Shown: positions 1-7,702 of the stretch, one piece after another
Position numbering within the stretch: position 1 is the stretch's first letter
How the letters are laid out: every line of letters begins with the position of its first letter
Source: DATARH01 sp035534855
GTDB taxonomy: Bacteria > Pseudomonadota > Alphaproteobacteria > ATCC43930 > CGMCC-115725
Assembly (NCBI GenBank): GCA_035534855.1
Contig: DATLRD010000083.1
Span: forward strand, 1-64,000
Length of the DNA: 64,000 nt
Direction: 5' to 3'
Notes under the pieces: generated by a model
Told to the model about the DNA's origin: nothing
What the model saw: only the letters and a program-made list of their open reading frames with translations
The model's database searches: none
Position numbers and translations under genes: made by a program

Positions 1-59
1 CGGCGCAGGCTGGACCCACCCTTCAACCGCAGCGGAAGGGTGGGTCCCGGCCTGCGCCG
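1..59. repeat. Near-perfect inverted repeat (REP-like)
   Basis: Positions 1-24 and 36-59 are almost exact reverse complements (arm CGGCGCAGGCTGGACCCACC... against ...GGTGGGTCCCGGCCTGCGCCG) around an 11-nt loop. The motif, ending in a run like CCTGCGCCGGGACGAC, resembles dispersed intergenic repeats common in alphaproteobacteria. It lies downstream of the purH stop, so it could also end transcription, but no T-tract follows on either strand. The left window edge may cut it. Confidence 0.6.
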
Positions 60-148
60 GGACGACAGCGTCTTGAGATGACCGCGTCTCGAACTGCCGA
101 TATGGCGATTTCCGCCACGATTGGCAATCGCCGCGCGCCGATCGCCGG

Positions 149-1711
149 TCAATGCCGGAAATGGCGCAGCCCGGAAAACACCATCGCGATGCCGGCCTGG
201 TCGGCGGCGGCGATGACCTCGCCGTCGCGGCGCGAGCCGCCGGGTTGGATCGCCGCGGTGATGCCGGCGGCGATGCCAGCTTCGAGCCCGTCGGCGAACG
301 GAAAGAACGCATCCGACGCGAGCACCGAGCTGCGGATCGGGGTGCCAAACTCGGCGGCCTTGGCGGCGGCGATCTTGACCGAATCGACCCGGCTCGGCTG
401 GCCGGCGCCGATCCCGACCGTCGCGCCATCCTTGGCAAACACGATCGCGTTGGATTTGACATGTTTGGCGACGATGTCGGCAAACAGCAAATCGGCGATC
501 TCGGCCGGCGTCGGCGCCCGCTTGGTGACGATTTTGAGCCCGCCGGATGTAGCCAGCACCCGGTCGCGCTCCTGCACGAGAAGTCCGCCGGCGACCGAGC
601 GCAATATCAGCCCCGGCGCTTTGGGGTCGGGCATGCCGCCCGTGACCAGCACCCGCAGGTTCCGCTTCGACGCCAGCACCGCACTTGCGTCGGCAGCGAT
701 CTCAGGTGCGATCACGACCTCGACGAACAATTCGGCGATCGCCGATGCGGTCGCCGCGTCGAGCGGCCGGTTGACCGCTACGATGCCGCCAAACGCGCTG
801 ACCGGGTCGCAGGCCAGCGCCCGCACCCAGGCGGGATGCAGCGCCGCGCCGGTCGCGATGCCGCACGGGTTGGCGTGCTTGACGATGACCACCGCCGGTT
901 CGGCGAATTCGGCGACCGCCTCGAACGCGGCGTCGGTGTCGTTGTAATTGTTGTACGACAATTCGCGGCCCTGCACCTGGCGCGCCGTGACGACCCCGAA
1001 GCGGCGCTCGTCGGTGCGGTAGAAGGCGGCCGCCTGGTGCGGGTTCTCGCCATAGCGGGTGCGGTCGGCGAGCCGCGCGGCGACGACCAGCGTATCGGGA
1101 AACTCGATCCCCTCCTCGCGCGCCATCCACGCCGCGATCGCCGCGTCGTAGCTTGCGGTCAGCGCGTAGGCCTTGTACGCGAGGCGACGGCACATCGCCT
1201 CGCCGACCGCACCGCTGTTGGCCGCCATCTCGTCGAGCACCGGGCCGTAATCCGCCGGGTCGGTGACGACCGCGACGAATTCGTGGTTTTTGGCGGCGCC
1301 GCGGATCAGCGCCGGGCCGCCGATGTCGATGTTCTCGATGCAGGTCTCGCGGTCGGCGCCGGAAGCGACCGTCGCGGCGAACGGATAGAGGCTGACGACC
1401 AAAAGGTCGATCTCGGCGATCCCGTGAGCGCCGATCGCCGCGAGGTGGTCGGGCCGGTCGCGCCGCGCCAGCAACCCGCCGTGGATCGCCGGGTGCAGTG
1501 TCTTGACCCGGCCGTCGAGCATTTCGGGGAAGCCGGTCGCGGCGGCGACCTCGGTCACTGCGAGCCCGGCACCGGAAAGCGCCTTGGCGGTGCCGCCGGT
1601 AGACACCAGCGCGACGCCGCGTGCCGCCAGCGCGCGGGCGAACGGCACCAGCCCCTCCTTGTCGCTGACGGAGAGCAGGGCACGGCGGATCGGGCGGAGG
1701 ACGGCGCTCAT
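149..1711 (-). CDS. purH: Bifunctional AICAR transformylase / IMP cyclohydrolase PurH
   Basis: Catalyses the last two steps of de novo purine synthesis: formylation of AICAR with 10-formyl-tetrahydrofolate, then ring closure to IMP. The product is 520 aa, the usual family length. The N-terminal cyclohydrolase (MGS-like) domain shows SVSDKEG at about 14-20, STGGT at 37-41 and DGRVKTLHP at 66-74. The transformylase domain shows YGENPHQ at 220-226 and the catalytic KHANPCG at 278-284. The frame stays open far upstream, but the homologous start is the ATG at 1711, which overlaps the stop of the upstream sugar-phosphate transferase (ATGA), so the two are probably translationally coupled. Identification is secure. 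Confidence 0.97.
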   Translation of the reverse strand: MSAVLRPIRRALLSVSDKEGLVPFARALAARGVALVSTGGTAKALSGAGLAVTEVAAATGFPEMLDGRVKTLHPAIHGGLLARRDRPDHLAAIGAHGIAEIDLLVVSLYPFAATVASGADRETCIENIDIGGPALIRGAAKNHEFVAVVTDPADYGPVLDEMAANSGAVGEAMCRRLAYKAYALTASYDAAIAAWMAREEGIEFPDTLVVAARLADRTRYGENPHQAAAFYRTDERRFGVVTARQVQGRELSYNNYNDTDAAFEAVAEFAEPAVVIVKHANPCGIATGAALHPAWVRALACDPVSAFGGIVAVNRPLDAATASAIAELFVEVVIAPEIAADASAVLASKRNLRVLVTGGMPDPKAPGLILRSVAGGLLVQERDRVLATSGGLKIVTKRAPTPAEIADLLFADIVAKHVKSNAIVFAKDGATVGIGAGQPSRVDSVKIAAAKAAEFGTPIRSSVLASDAFFPFADGLEAGIAAGITAAIQPGGSRRDGEVIAAADQAGIAMVFSGLRHFRH

Positions 1712-2718
1712 CGGGCGCCGGTATAGCGCGCCCGCGCGAGCACGACGAGCAGGATTGCGACGACCGCGGCCGCCGCCGCCAACGCAGCGACGCCAAAGCC
1801 GTTTTCGGCGGCCCAGGCGCACAGGATCAACACGAGATTCGCCGCAACGACCCGACGCACCATCGCGGCATGCGACAATCCGGCGAGCACGGCGCGCTGG
1901 TAGAAATGCTCGCGGTGCGCCCGCCACACCTTCTCGCCGCGGAGCGCACGGCGGCCGAGCGTTATCGTCGCGTCGGCGAGGAAATAGAGCGGGAGAATCA
2001 GCGCCGCCTTCCACAAACCCTGTGCCGCCAGACGCAGCAGCAGAAAGCCGATCAGATAGCCGAGCGGCACGCTGCCGACATCGCCCAGGAAGACCCGCGC
2101 CGGCGCCCAGTTCCACCATAGAAACCCAAGCGCGGCAGCCGTCATCGCGACGCCGAGCCCGGCCGTCGCAGGGTCGTGGCCCGTGCCCGCCGCGCCGAGC
2201 AACGCCAGCCCGAGGCCGATTGCCGCCGCCTCGCTGCCGGCCAGTCCGTCGGCGCCATCCATGAAGTTGAACAGGTTGAGGAACCACAGCCACAGCAGAC
2301 CGGCCGCGATGCGGTCGAGCAGCGGCGGCAGCAAGAACTGAAACACCTGCCCGCCCGGCATGCCGAGCATCAGGCTCCCGGCGACGACCACGATCTGCGG
2401 AATGAGCCGGGCGCCGACCGACAGCCCGCGACGATCGTCGACCCACGACACCGCCGCGAGGATGACCGTGCCGAGCACGACCCACAGCGCCGATCCCGGT
2501 ACCCAGCCAGCGGCGGTCAGAACCAGCCACACCAGCACGATCGCCAACACCGGTGCAGCACCACCGCCGGCCGGAATCGGCACCGCGTGCAGCGAGCGCT
2601 CGTTCGGCACGGCGACGACCCGGCCGCTCCGCAGCAGCGGGATCAGCGTCCGCGTCCCGACCGCCGAGATGATCGCAGCAGCGATCGCAATCGCGGCAAG
2701 GGCTATCGAGAACACCAT
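1708..2718 (-). CDS. Undecaprenyl-phosphate sugar-1-phosphate transferase (WecA/MraY family)
   Basis: A polytopic inner-membrane enzyme that transfers a sugar-1-phosphate, probably an N-acetylhexosamine, from UDP to a polyprenyl phosphate and so starts a cell-surface polysaccharide. From the ATG at 2718 the product is 336 aa with about ten hydrophobic segments. Family motifs are the PNERSLH block near 38-44, DDRRG near 94-98, NFMDGADG near 151-158, and a late cytoplasmic loop with HREHFYQR. Real MraY of the dcw cluster is unlikely because there are no peptidoglycan genes nearby. The start is uncertain: it lies inside a 17-bp tandem array in which every unit carries an ATG, so longer products beginning MVFSPGWCSRPDG are possible. 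The preceding heparinase-like gene suggests a polysaccharide context. Confidence 0.85.
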   Translation of the reverse strand: MVFSIALAAIAIAAAIISAVGTRTLIPLLRSGRVVAVPNERSLHAVPIPAGGGAAPVLAIVLVWLVLTAAGWVPGSALWVVLGTVILAAVSWVDDRRGLSVGARLIPQIVVVAGSLMLGMPGGQVFQFLLPPLLDRIAAGLLWLWFLNLFNFMDGADGLAGSEAAAIGLGLALLGAAGTGHDPATAGLGVAMTAAALGFLWWNWAPARVFLGDVGSVPLGYLIGFLLLRLAAQGLWKAALILPLYFLADATITLGRRALRGEKVWRAHREHFYQRAVLAGLSHAAMVRRVVAANLVLILCAWAAENGFGVAALAAAAAVVAILLVVLARARYTGAR

Positions 2719-2792
2719 CCGGGCGAGAACACCATCCGGGCGAGAACACCATCCGGGCGAGAACACCATCCGGGCCGGAGCACCGTCCGGGG
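2708..2792. repeat. 17-bp tandem repeat over a start codon (4 exact copies plus a degenerate fifth)
   Basis: The unit GAGAACACCATCCGGGC occurs four times exactly (2708-2724, 2725-2741, 2742-2758, 2759-2775), followed by a diverged copy at 2776-2792 (12 of 17 matching). On the minus strand each unit contains GGATGGTGTTCTC and therefore an ATG. Because 17 is not a multiple of three, successive ATGs lie in different frames. The array fills the gap between the heparinase stop (2808) and the sugar-phosphate transferase start (2718). Confidence 0.9.
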
Positions 2793-2807
2793 CGGCCTCG
2801 GCGACCC

Positions 2808-4493
2808 CTATGCCGTATCGCGCTGAATCGCCCAGCGTACGACGGCACCGGACGTGCCGGTGGTGCCGGTCAGTACCACCTGCTGCGTCTTCTTGGCTTC
2901 GCCCGAGCCGAGATAGAGGCTTTCGCCGAGGCTTATCTCGGCACCGGAGGCGCGCAGCCGCCACACCGCCCCGCTCGCCAGGCGCAACTGCGCTCCGCCG
3001 CCATCCTCGACCAGCACGGCCTGAACCGCCGGGTGCAGGTGAAACCGCACCGCGAAGTCGATGCCGGCGCGACCGGTCAGCTTGTCTTCACCGCGTAAAT
3101 CGTTGCCTTCGGGCCCGAGATAGAGTTCGCGCGAATAGGTCACGCCGAACCGCTGGCGGTAGCCGTCGTGGCTGCCCGCGATCCACTGGTGGCCGCCTTC
3201 CTCGGCACGGTCGACGCGCACCGGGTGCGGCGTACGCCCGAGCGTGCCGTCGCGATGCACCTCGAATGCACTGGTGTCGGCCACGACCAGCACCGAATGC
3301 GCCGCGCTCGATCGCATCACCCGGCGCCACGCCGGCTTGAGGCCGCGATAGCCGCCGCAATTGACGATGACGCGTTCGCGCCCCTGGCTCATCTCGAACG
3401 ACAGAAGACCGGCATGGGCGTGCTGGTCGAACCCCGGCGCGGGCGGGTCGCCAGTGTCGACCAGCACCAGGCATTGCCCGGCATGCAGCCGCTGGAACCC
3501 ACTGTGGGTCGCCTGGTCCGGCGCGCGACCCTTGGTGTCGGACTTGCTGAGGACAAGGTCGACCAGCACCGCGTCTTCTTCGACCGAATTGTTGAACAGC
3601 GCCAGGCGGCGGTCGCCATGGCGGAAAAAGCGCAGCATCGGCGCCATGCGGTCGATCGCGTCCTGCAGCGGCACCGGCACGTCGATGCTGCCGGCGCGCA
3701 GCGTCGCCCGGGTATCGATCAGATCACGCAAAACCGCGAGCTGCTGCGACGGGCTGCGTGAGCGGTGCCCGCCATCGGGCAGGATCTGCGCGGCAAGCTC
3801 GCGTTCGACGGTGCGCAGCGCCCGGTCGATGCGGTTCCTCGGCCGGCCGAACGCGATCAGCCCGCCGGCCAGCCCTTTGAGCGCGCACAGCCGCTCCGCC
3901 CCGGTCAACTCCCACGCCGCGGTGCGCGACAGATGACGCAGCTGCGCGGCGAGACTGCCGAGGATCACCCGCCGCAGGACGCGGTCGGCGTCGCGGTTGG
4001 CGATCTCGTCGAGATGCACCAGCCAGGCGTAGAGACGGGTCGCCAGCACGTCGGAGCGCCACGCCACCGCATCCCATGACCCGTTTTCGGCGAGCCAGCT
4101 GCGGATCAGCGCCTGAGCGGCGTCGCGCGCGCTGGCGCCGACCGCCATCAGGTCGGCCAACCAGGCAAAGCCGTGCCAGGCGGCGAGCCAATCGGGTCCG
4201 GCGCCATGCGGGTGCCACACCGGCGCCGGGTTGCGCACCAACTGGCCGGCAAGCTCGATATCGCCGGCGAGAATGGCGGCGCCGCGCTTCGCGTCGCCCG
4301 GCCAGCGTTCACCGACCTTCGTCGCGACATCCTGCGGCACGCGCCCGATGAGCGTGTGGCGATAGAGCGGCCCCGCCGCCACCGCGCGCAGGATGTCCCG
4401 GCGCAGCTTGGTCAGGAAATCGGGAACCTCGGCCCCGGGCAACGGCGCCCGCACGCCGACCAACCTTCCGGTTCTGGTCTGAGCGGTTCTCAT
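2808..4493 (-). CDS. Heparinase II/III-like family protein
   Basis: Belongs to the heparinase II/III superfamily of polysaccharide lyases: an N-terminal all-helical toroid followed by a C-terminal beta-sandwich. The substrate cannot be told from sequence. The product is 561 aa from the ATG at 4493, which has GAGG about 7 nt upstream; the frame continues further but without family-like sequence. The family-like block GFDQHAHAGLLSFEMS lies near the middle, with a beta-rich C-terminal half (GGYRGLKPAWR, RFHLHPAVQAVL). No signal peptide is evident. rsmB, heparinase-like gene and purH stand together in many alphaproteobacteria (known synteny), so this may be a conserved partner in envelope polysaccharide turnover rather than a degradative enzyme. 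Confidence 0.85.
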   Translation of the reverse strand: MRTAQTRTGRLVGVRAPLPGAEVPDFLTKLRRDILRAVAAGPLYRHTLIGRVPQDVATKVGERWPGDAKRGAAILAGDIELAGQLVRNPAPVWHPHGAGPDWLAAWHGFAWLADLMAVGASARDAAQALIRSWLAENGSWDAVAWRSDVLATRLYAWLVHLDEIANRDADRVLRRVILGSLAAQLRHLSRTAAWELTGAERLCALKGLAGGLIAFGRPRNRIDRALRTVERELAAQILPDGGHRSRSPSQQLAVLRDLIDTRATLRAGSIDVPVPLQDAIDRMAPMLRFFRHGDRRLALFNNSVEEDAVLVDLVLSKSDTKGRAPDQATHSGFQRLHAGQCLVLVDTGDPPAPGFDQHAHAGLLSFEMSQGRERVIVNCGGYRGLKPAWRRVMRSSAAHSVLVVADTSAFEVHRDGTLGRTPHPVRVDRAEEGGHQWIAGSHDGYRQRFGVTYSRELYLGPEGNDLRGEDKLTGRAGIDFAVRFHLHPAVQAVLVEDGGGAQLRLASGAVWRLRASGAEISLGESLYLGSGEAKKTQQVVLTGTTGTSGAVVRWAIQRDTA

Positions 4494-4645
4494 GCGCGCC
4501 TCGCCGCGGCGACGATGTCGGTCACGCTCGCCGCGGTGCGCCAAGTGTGCCCGGCGGTAGAATCCATCCCGCTTCGTAACAAGGAAAGCCAGCCGCCGCA
4601 AGCCGTGGCCCGGCGCAACGCCATACCTGAAAACGGTTTAGCTGG

Positions 4646-5941
4646 TCAGGCGCGCTTGATCAGGCGGGCGCCGTAGAACCCGTCGATCCCGTCATATTCG
4701 CCGAAATGGCAGGGCAAGGTGCGCAAATCGCCGTCTGGCGTCACCCACTCGCACGGCACGGCCAACTCGTCGGGATCGATCGGCCACCGCTCGACCGGAG
4801 CGCCGCCTTCGAGCAGCGCTGCGACCCGCCGCGCACCTTCCTGCGGTTCGAGCGAACAGGTGCAATAGACCAGCGTGCCGCCCGGCCTCAGCATGTCGAC
4901 CGCCGCGCGCAGCAGATGCTCCTGCACCGCGGCGAGGCGCGACACGTCTTCGGGCTGCTTCAGGTGAAGCACGTCCGGGTGGCGCCGGATCGCCCCGGTC
5001 GCGGTACACGGCGCATCGAGCAGCACCCCGTCGGCGAGGCGGTCGGGCCGCCAGGTCATCGCGTCGGCAGCGACCGGGCATACCGGCAGGCCCAGCCGCT
5101 TAAAATTTGTGGTGAGCCGGTCGAGCCGGCGCGCCGAGCGGTCGATTGCCGTCACCCGCGCGCCGCCATCGGCAAGCTGTGCGGTCTTGCCGCCCGGGGC
5201 GGCGCACATGTCGATGATGTCGCGCCCGTCGACGCTGCCGAACAGCCGGGTCGGCAGCGCCGCCGCCGCATCCTGGATCCACCACGCCCCCTCAGCGTAG
5301 CCGGGCAGCGCGACGACTGAGCCGCCCGCCGAGCGGCGCAACGTGCCGGTCGGCAGCCGCTGGGCCTGTAGCTGCTCGCTCCAGTCGGTGCCGCAATTAG
5401 ACCGCAAGGTCAGGTCGAGCGGCGCCTCTTTGAGGTGGGCTACCGCGATCGCGTGGGCCACGTCTTCGCCATAGGCGGTGACCCACGATTGCCACAGCCA
5501 GTTGGGCGTGTTGAGTCGGCCGGGATCATGGCCCTCGATCCGCTCCGGGCCTTCGACGCTGAGCCGGCGCAGCACCGCATTGACCAACCCCTTGTGCGAG
5601 AGAAAGCCGCGGATATGCGCGAGATCGACGCTGGTCGCTACCGCCGCGTGCGGCGGCGTGCGCAGAAACATGAGTTGAGCGATCCCCAACCGCAGAATGT
5701 CGTGCACCGTCGCGGCGCGTGCCGCCAATGGCGCATTGAGACAGCCGGCGATCAGCGTGTCGATCTGGCCCAACCGGCGCAGCACGGTCGCCACCAGCAG
5801 CCGCGCAAAGGCGCGGTCGCGCACCGATAATTCGGCCATCGCCGAATTGTCCTCGATCGCGTCGTCGAGCGGGCGCTTTCGCCTCAGGACCGCCCCAAGC
5901 AGATCGAGCGCCACCTGGCGTGCTGACGGGGTTTCTGACAT
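4646..5941 (-). CDS. rsmB: 16S rRNA (cytosine-5) methyltransferase, RsmB/Fmu family
   Basis: SAM-dependent methyltransferase expected to make m5C967 in 16S rRNA. The product is 431 aa. The first 130 residues or so form a NusB-like RNA-binding domain (SVRDRAFARLLV at 39-50, DILRLGIAQLMFL at 81-93). The SAM pocket shows MCAAPGGKTAQL at 245-256. The two catalytic cysteines of m5C RNA methyltransferases are present in DAPCTATG (Cys312) and YCTCSLEP (Cys362). A TTG lies directly before the chosen ATG at 5941. The gene is probably the first of a minus-strand unit running to the heparinase-like gene, 152 nt downstream. Confidence 0.92.
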   Translation of the reverse strand: MSETPSARQVALDLLGAVLRRKRPLDDAIEDNSAMAELSVRDRAFARLLVATVLRRLGQIDTLIAGCLNAPLAARAATVHDILRLGIAQLMFLRTPPHAAVATSVDLAHIRGFLSHKGLVNAVLRRLSVEGPERIEGHDPGRLNTPNWLWQSWVTAYGEDVAHAIAVAHLKEAPLDLTLRSNCGTDWSEQLQAQRLPTGTLRRSAGGSVVALPGYAEGAWWIQDAAAALPTRLFGSVDGRDIIDMCAAPGGKTAQLADGGARVTAIDRSARRLDRLTTNFKRLGLPVCPVAADAMTWRPDRLADGVLLDAPCTATGAIRRHPDVLHLKQPEDVSRLAAVQEHLLRAAVDMLRPGGTLVYCTCSLEPQEGARRVAALLEGGAPVERWPIDPDELAVPCEWVTPDGDLRTLPCHFGEYDGIDGFYGARLIKRA

Positions 5942-6413
5942 CAAGGTTCGGCTATCGCATCGTCTCGGGCGAGATCACGGCAAGTACGGCACTAAACACC
6001 GTCATCTCTGGCCCGGTTCCAAAAATTTTCGCGCAACGCGGCCAGCCGCAGGGTCGCGATTTATAATCAATGACGCTCTGGAACCTAGGCGGCAATGGCG
6101 AAAATTGTCACAAACCGCACAGACCCCGCGGGGAATCCGGTCCGTCCGCCGGCCCTGCCGAACCCCGCCGACACAACGCAAATCCGCCTACAAGACCGAT
6201 TTATCAGCCTTGTAGGCGGGTTTGGTGGATCGCAAGACGACCGGCGCCGGCTCTCTCATCGCAGCGCCGGTATCCGGCAGTGCGGCGCAGCCCCGGCCCC
6301 ACCGCTCGCCGGCGGGCGAAAACCGGCGCTTTGGCGCCGATTTGTCGCAGGATCGGGCCCGTCGCCGGCAACATCAGCCGGCGCGACAGAGCCTGCCCGC
6401 GGAGGCGCCGCCC
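5942..6413. other. Intergenic region of about 470 bp; no gene seen
   Basis: No convincing coding sequence on either strand: small open frames are GC-driven and lack recognisable protein features. The half next to rsmB has a short AT-rich patch (about 6017-6110) that may hold the rsmB promoter. The half next to the selenoprotein gene is very rich in GCCGG-type words and contains the hairpin at 6184-6219. Confidence 0.6.
6184..6219 (-). terminator. Candidate hairpin terminator downstream of the selenoprotein gene
   Basis: CCGCCTACAAG (6184-6194) and CTTGTAGGCGG (6209-6219) form a perfect 11-bp stem with a 14-nt loop. On the minus strand it is followed by ATTTG, only a weak U-tract. It lies about 195 nt after the TAA of the selenoprotein-B family gene and before rsmB, so it could terminate that transcript. 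Confidence 0.45.
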
Positions 6414-7613
6414 TTAGCCCGGGGTGACGCGTAGCGCCGGAACGAGAAACGCGGCAACCAGCTTGGCGCGGTCGTCGTCGCCGGCGAGCAGCTGGCGGCG
6501 CAGCGCGTGCAGTGCAGCGCCGAGCGCGGACTGATTCCACAGCCAGTCGCCGAGCTGCCTGCTCGACGGCCGGCCGCCGCCGGCCAGCGCCGCTTCCTGC
6601 GCATAGGCCTTGAGGTCGTCGCTGACAAAGCGCAGCGCCAGGGCAGGCGACATGTCGGCGACCGGGCTCTCCGGCGTCGGCCCGCGCAGCCAGGCGGCGA
6701 GGTAGTCGCTCAGCGCCGCCGGGGCGAGCCCGCTCAAGCCCACCGTGCTGCGCCCGCGCGCCGTGCACGATTGCGCATAGGCCGGCGCCAGCGCGCGCAG
6801 TTCGGATTCGACCGCGTCGGCAAGCGCCGCGCTGTCGACCGCGCCGCCGGCGTGGCCCGGCGGCGGGCGCCAAGCAGAATCGGCCGCCTCGCGCGGGTCG
6901 TCGTCGGGGAAATCAACGATCAGGCTTGCGGTCTTGCCGGCGGTCAGCAGCCCCAGCGCGGCGAGGATCACCCGCCGCTGAAACGCCGCGTCGCCCGGCG
7001 GCCCGATCGGTCGGCCCAGCTCAAACGGTACCCACAGCGCGCGCGGCGGCCGCGTATGCTCGGCCTGCGGCCGGATCAGCGCGATCGCGACCGATGCAAT
7101 GCCCTCTGCCTCGAGATAATGCCCCAGCGCGCTCACGGCGCGCGTGCAGAGCGGTCAAACCGAGGTCAGCAGCACCGCGTCGACATTGTCAGCTTTGAGC
7201 TTGCCGGCAACCTCGCGGGCGCCGTCTACCATCTCCACCGGGTCGGTCGCGCCCATGAACGAATAATGCGCCGCCGCCACCGAGCCGATCGCCCGCTCCG
7301 CCGCCAGCTCGTTGAGCCGGTCGAGCGGGAAGACGACGTTCCAGTCTTCCTGAAACCCGTTGCGGTCGAAATTGATCGAGATGTGGCTGCACAGCAATTC
7401 GTTTGCCTGCGTCGTGCTCGGTATCGCGCGGTAATCCGCGTCGCGCCCGCGAAACACCCGGTCGCCGCGCACGGTGAGCCCGGCCGACGACACAATCGCC
7501 ACCCGCCGCTCGGCAAGCGGCTTCCCCGCGACCCACGGCGTGGTCTTGAAATCCGGGCATGGGAGTTCGGACAGGCGCTTGGCCGTCTCCGCCGGCAGTT
7601 TTTCGAGACGCAT
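6414..7613 (-). CDS. Selenoprotein-B (GrdB-like) family protein with in-frame UGA selenocysteine
   Basis: Related to the glycine/sarcosine/betaine reductase selenoprotein B family; the proteobacterial members are not known to reduce glycine, so the substrate is unknown. The ATG at 7613 has an excellent AAGGAG ribosome site. The reading frame runs 152 codons, meets TGA at 7155-7157, and continues in the same frame for 246 more codons to TAA at 6414. Read through, it gives 399 aa with U153-P-L-C156, a UxxC redox motif exactly where, as recalled, cysteine members carry CPxC after a strand like DAVLLTSV. Both sides of the UGA match the family (NVVFPLDRLNELAAE before; RPPRALWVPFELGRP and QRRVILAALGLL after). 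A SECIS-like hairpin begins just past the UGA. Standard gene callers would split this into two genes or call it a pseudogene. No sel genes lie in the window. Confidence 0.85.
7127..7157 (-). promoter_or_regulatory. Bacterial SECIS-like hairpin after the UGA codon
   Basis: In the minus-strand mRNA the UGA (7157-7155) is followed after 11 nt by a perfect 6-bp stem GCGCGC/GCGCGC (7143-7138 with 7132-7127) closing a 5-nt apical loop CGUGA (7137-7133). The loop starts 18 nt after the UGA and carries GU at its second and third positions. That fits the known bacterial SECIS pattern of a short G/GU-bearing loop roughly 16-37 nt past the UGA, bound by SelB. A partial lower stem, UGC with GCA, extends it. 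Function is inferred from geometry. Confidence 0.7.
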
Positions 7614-7702
7614 TCGAACTCCTTACTCCGATGTTCCGCCCAGCATAGCGCGCGCCGAGCGACAGCCGGCCTGAATAATTCTCACGCCCTGGGTGAGCGA
7701 TG

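Noticed and set aside
152..1726. 524-codon open frame antisense to purH
   Set aside because: High-GC shadow frame rich in Arg/Ala/Gly/Asp with no family features, fully covered by the certain purH gene.
149..2848. Possible fusion of an N-terminal domain to PurH (899-codon frame)
   Set aside because: The part upstream of 1711 lies antiphase to the sugar-phosphate transferase and is low-complexity Arg-rich; PurH homology begins at the ATG at 1711.
7155..7157. Treating the TGA as a true stop or a nonsense mutation
   Set aside because: Both halves are intact family sequence in the same frame, the position matches the redox Cys, and a SECIS-like hairpin follows. A random nonsense mutation would not explain these together. 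A sequencing error cannot be fully excluded.
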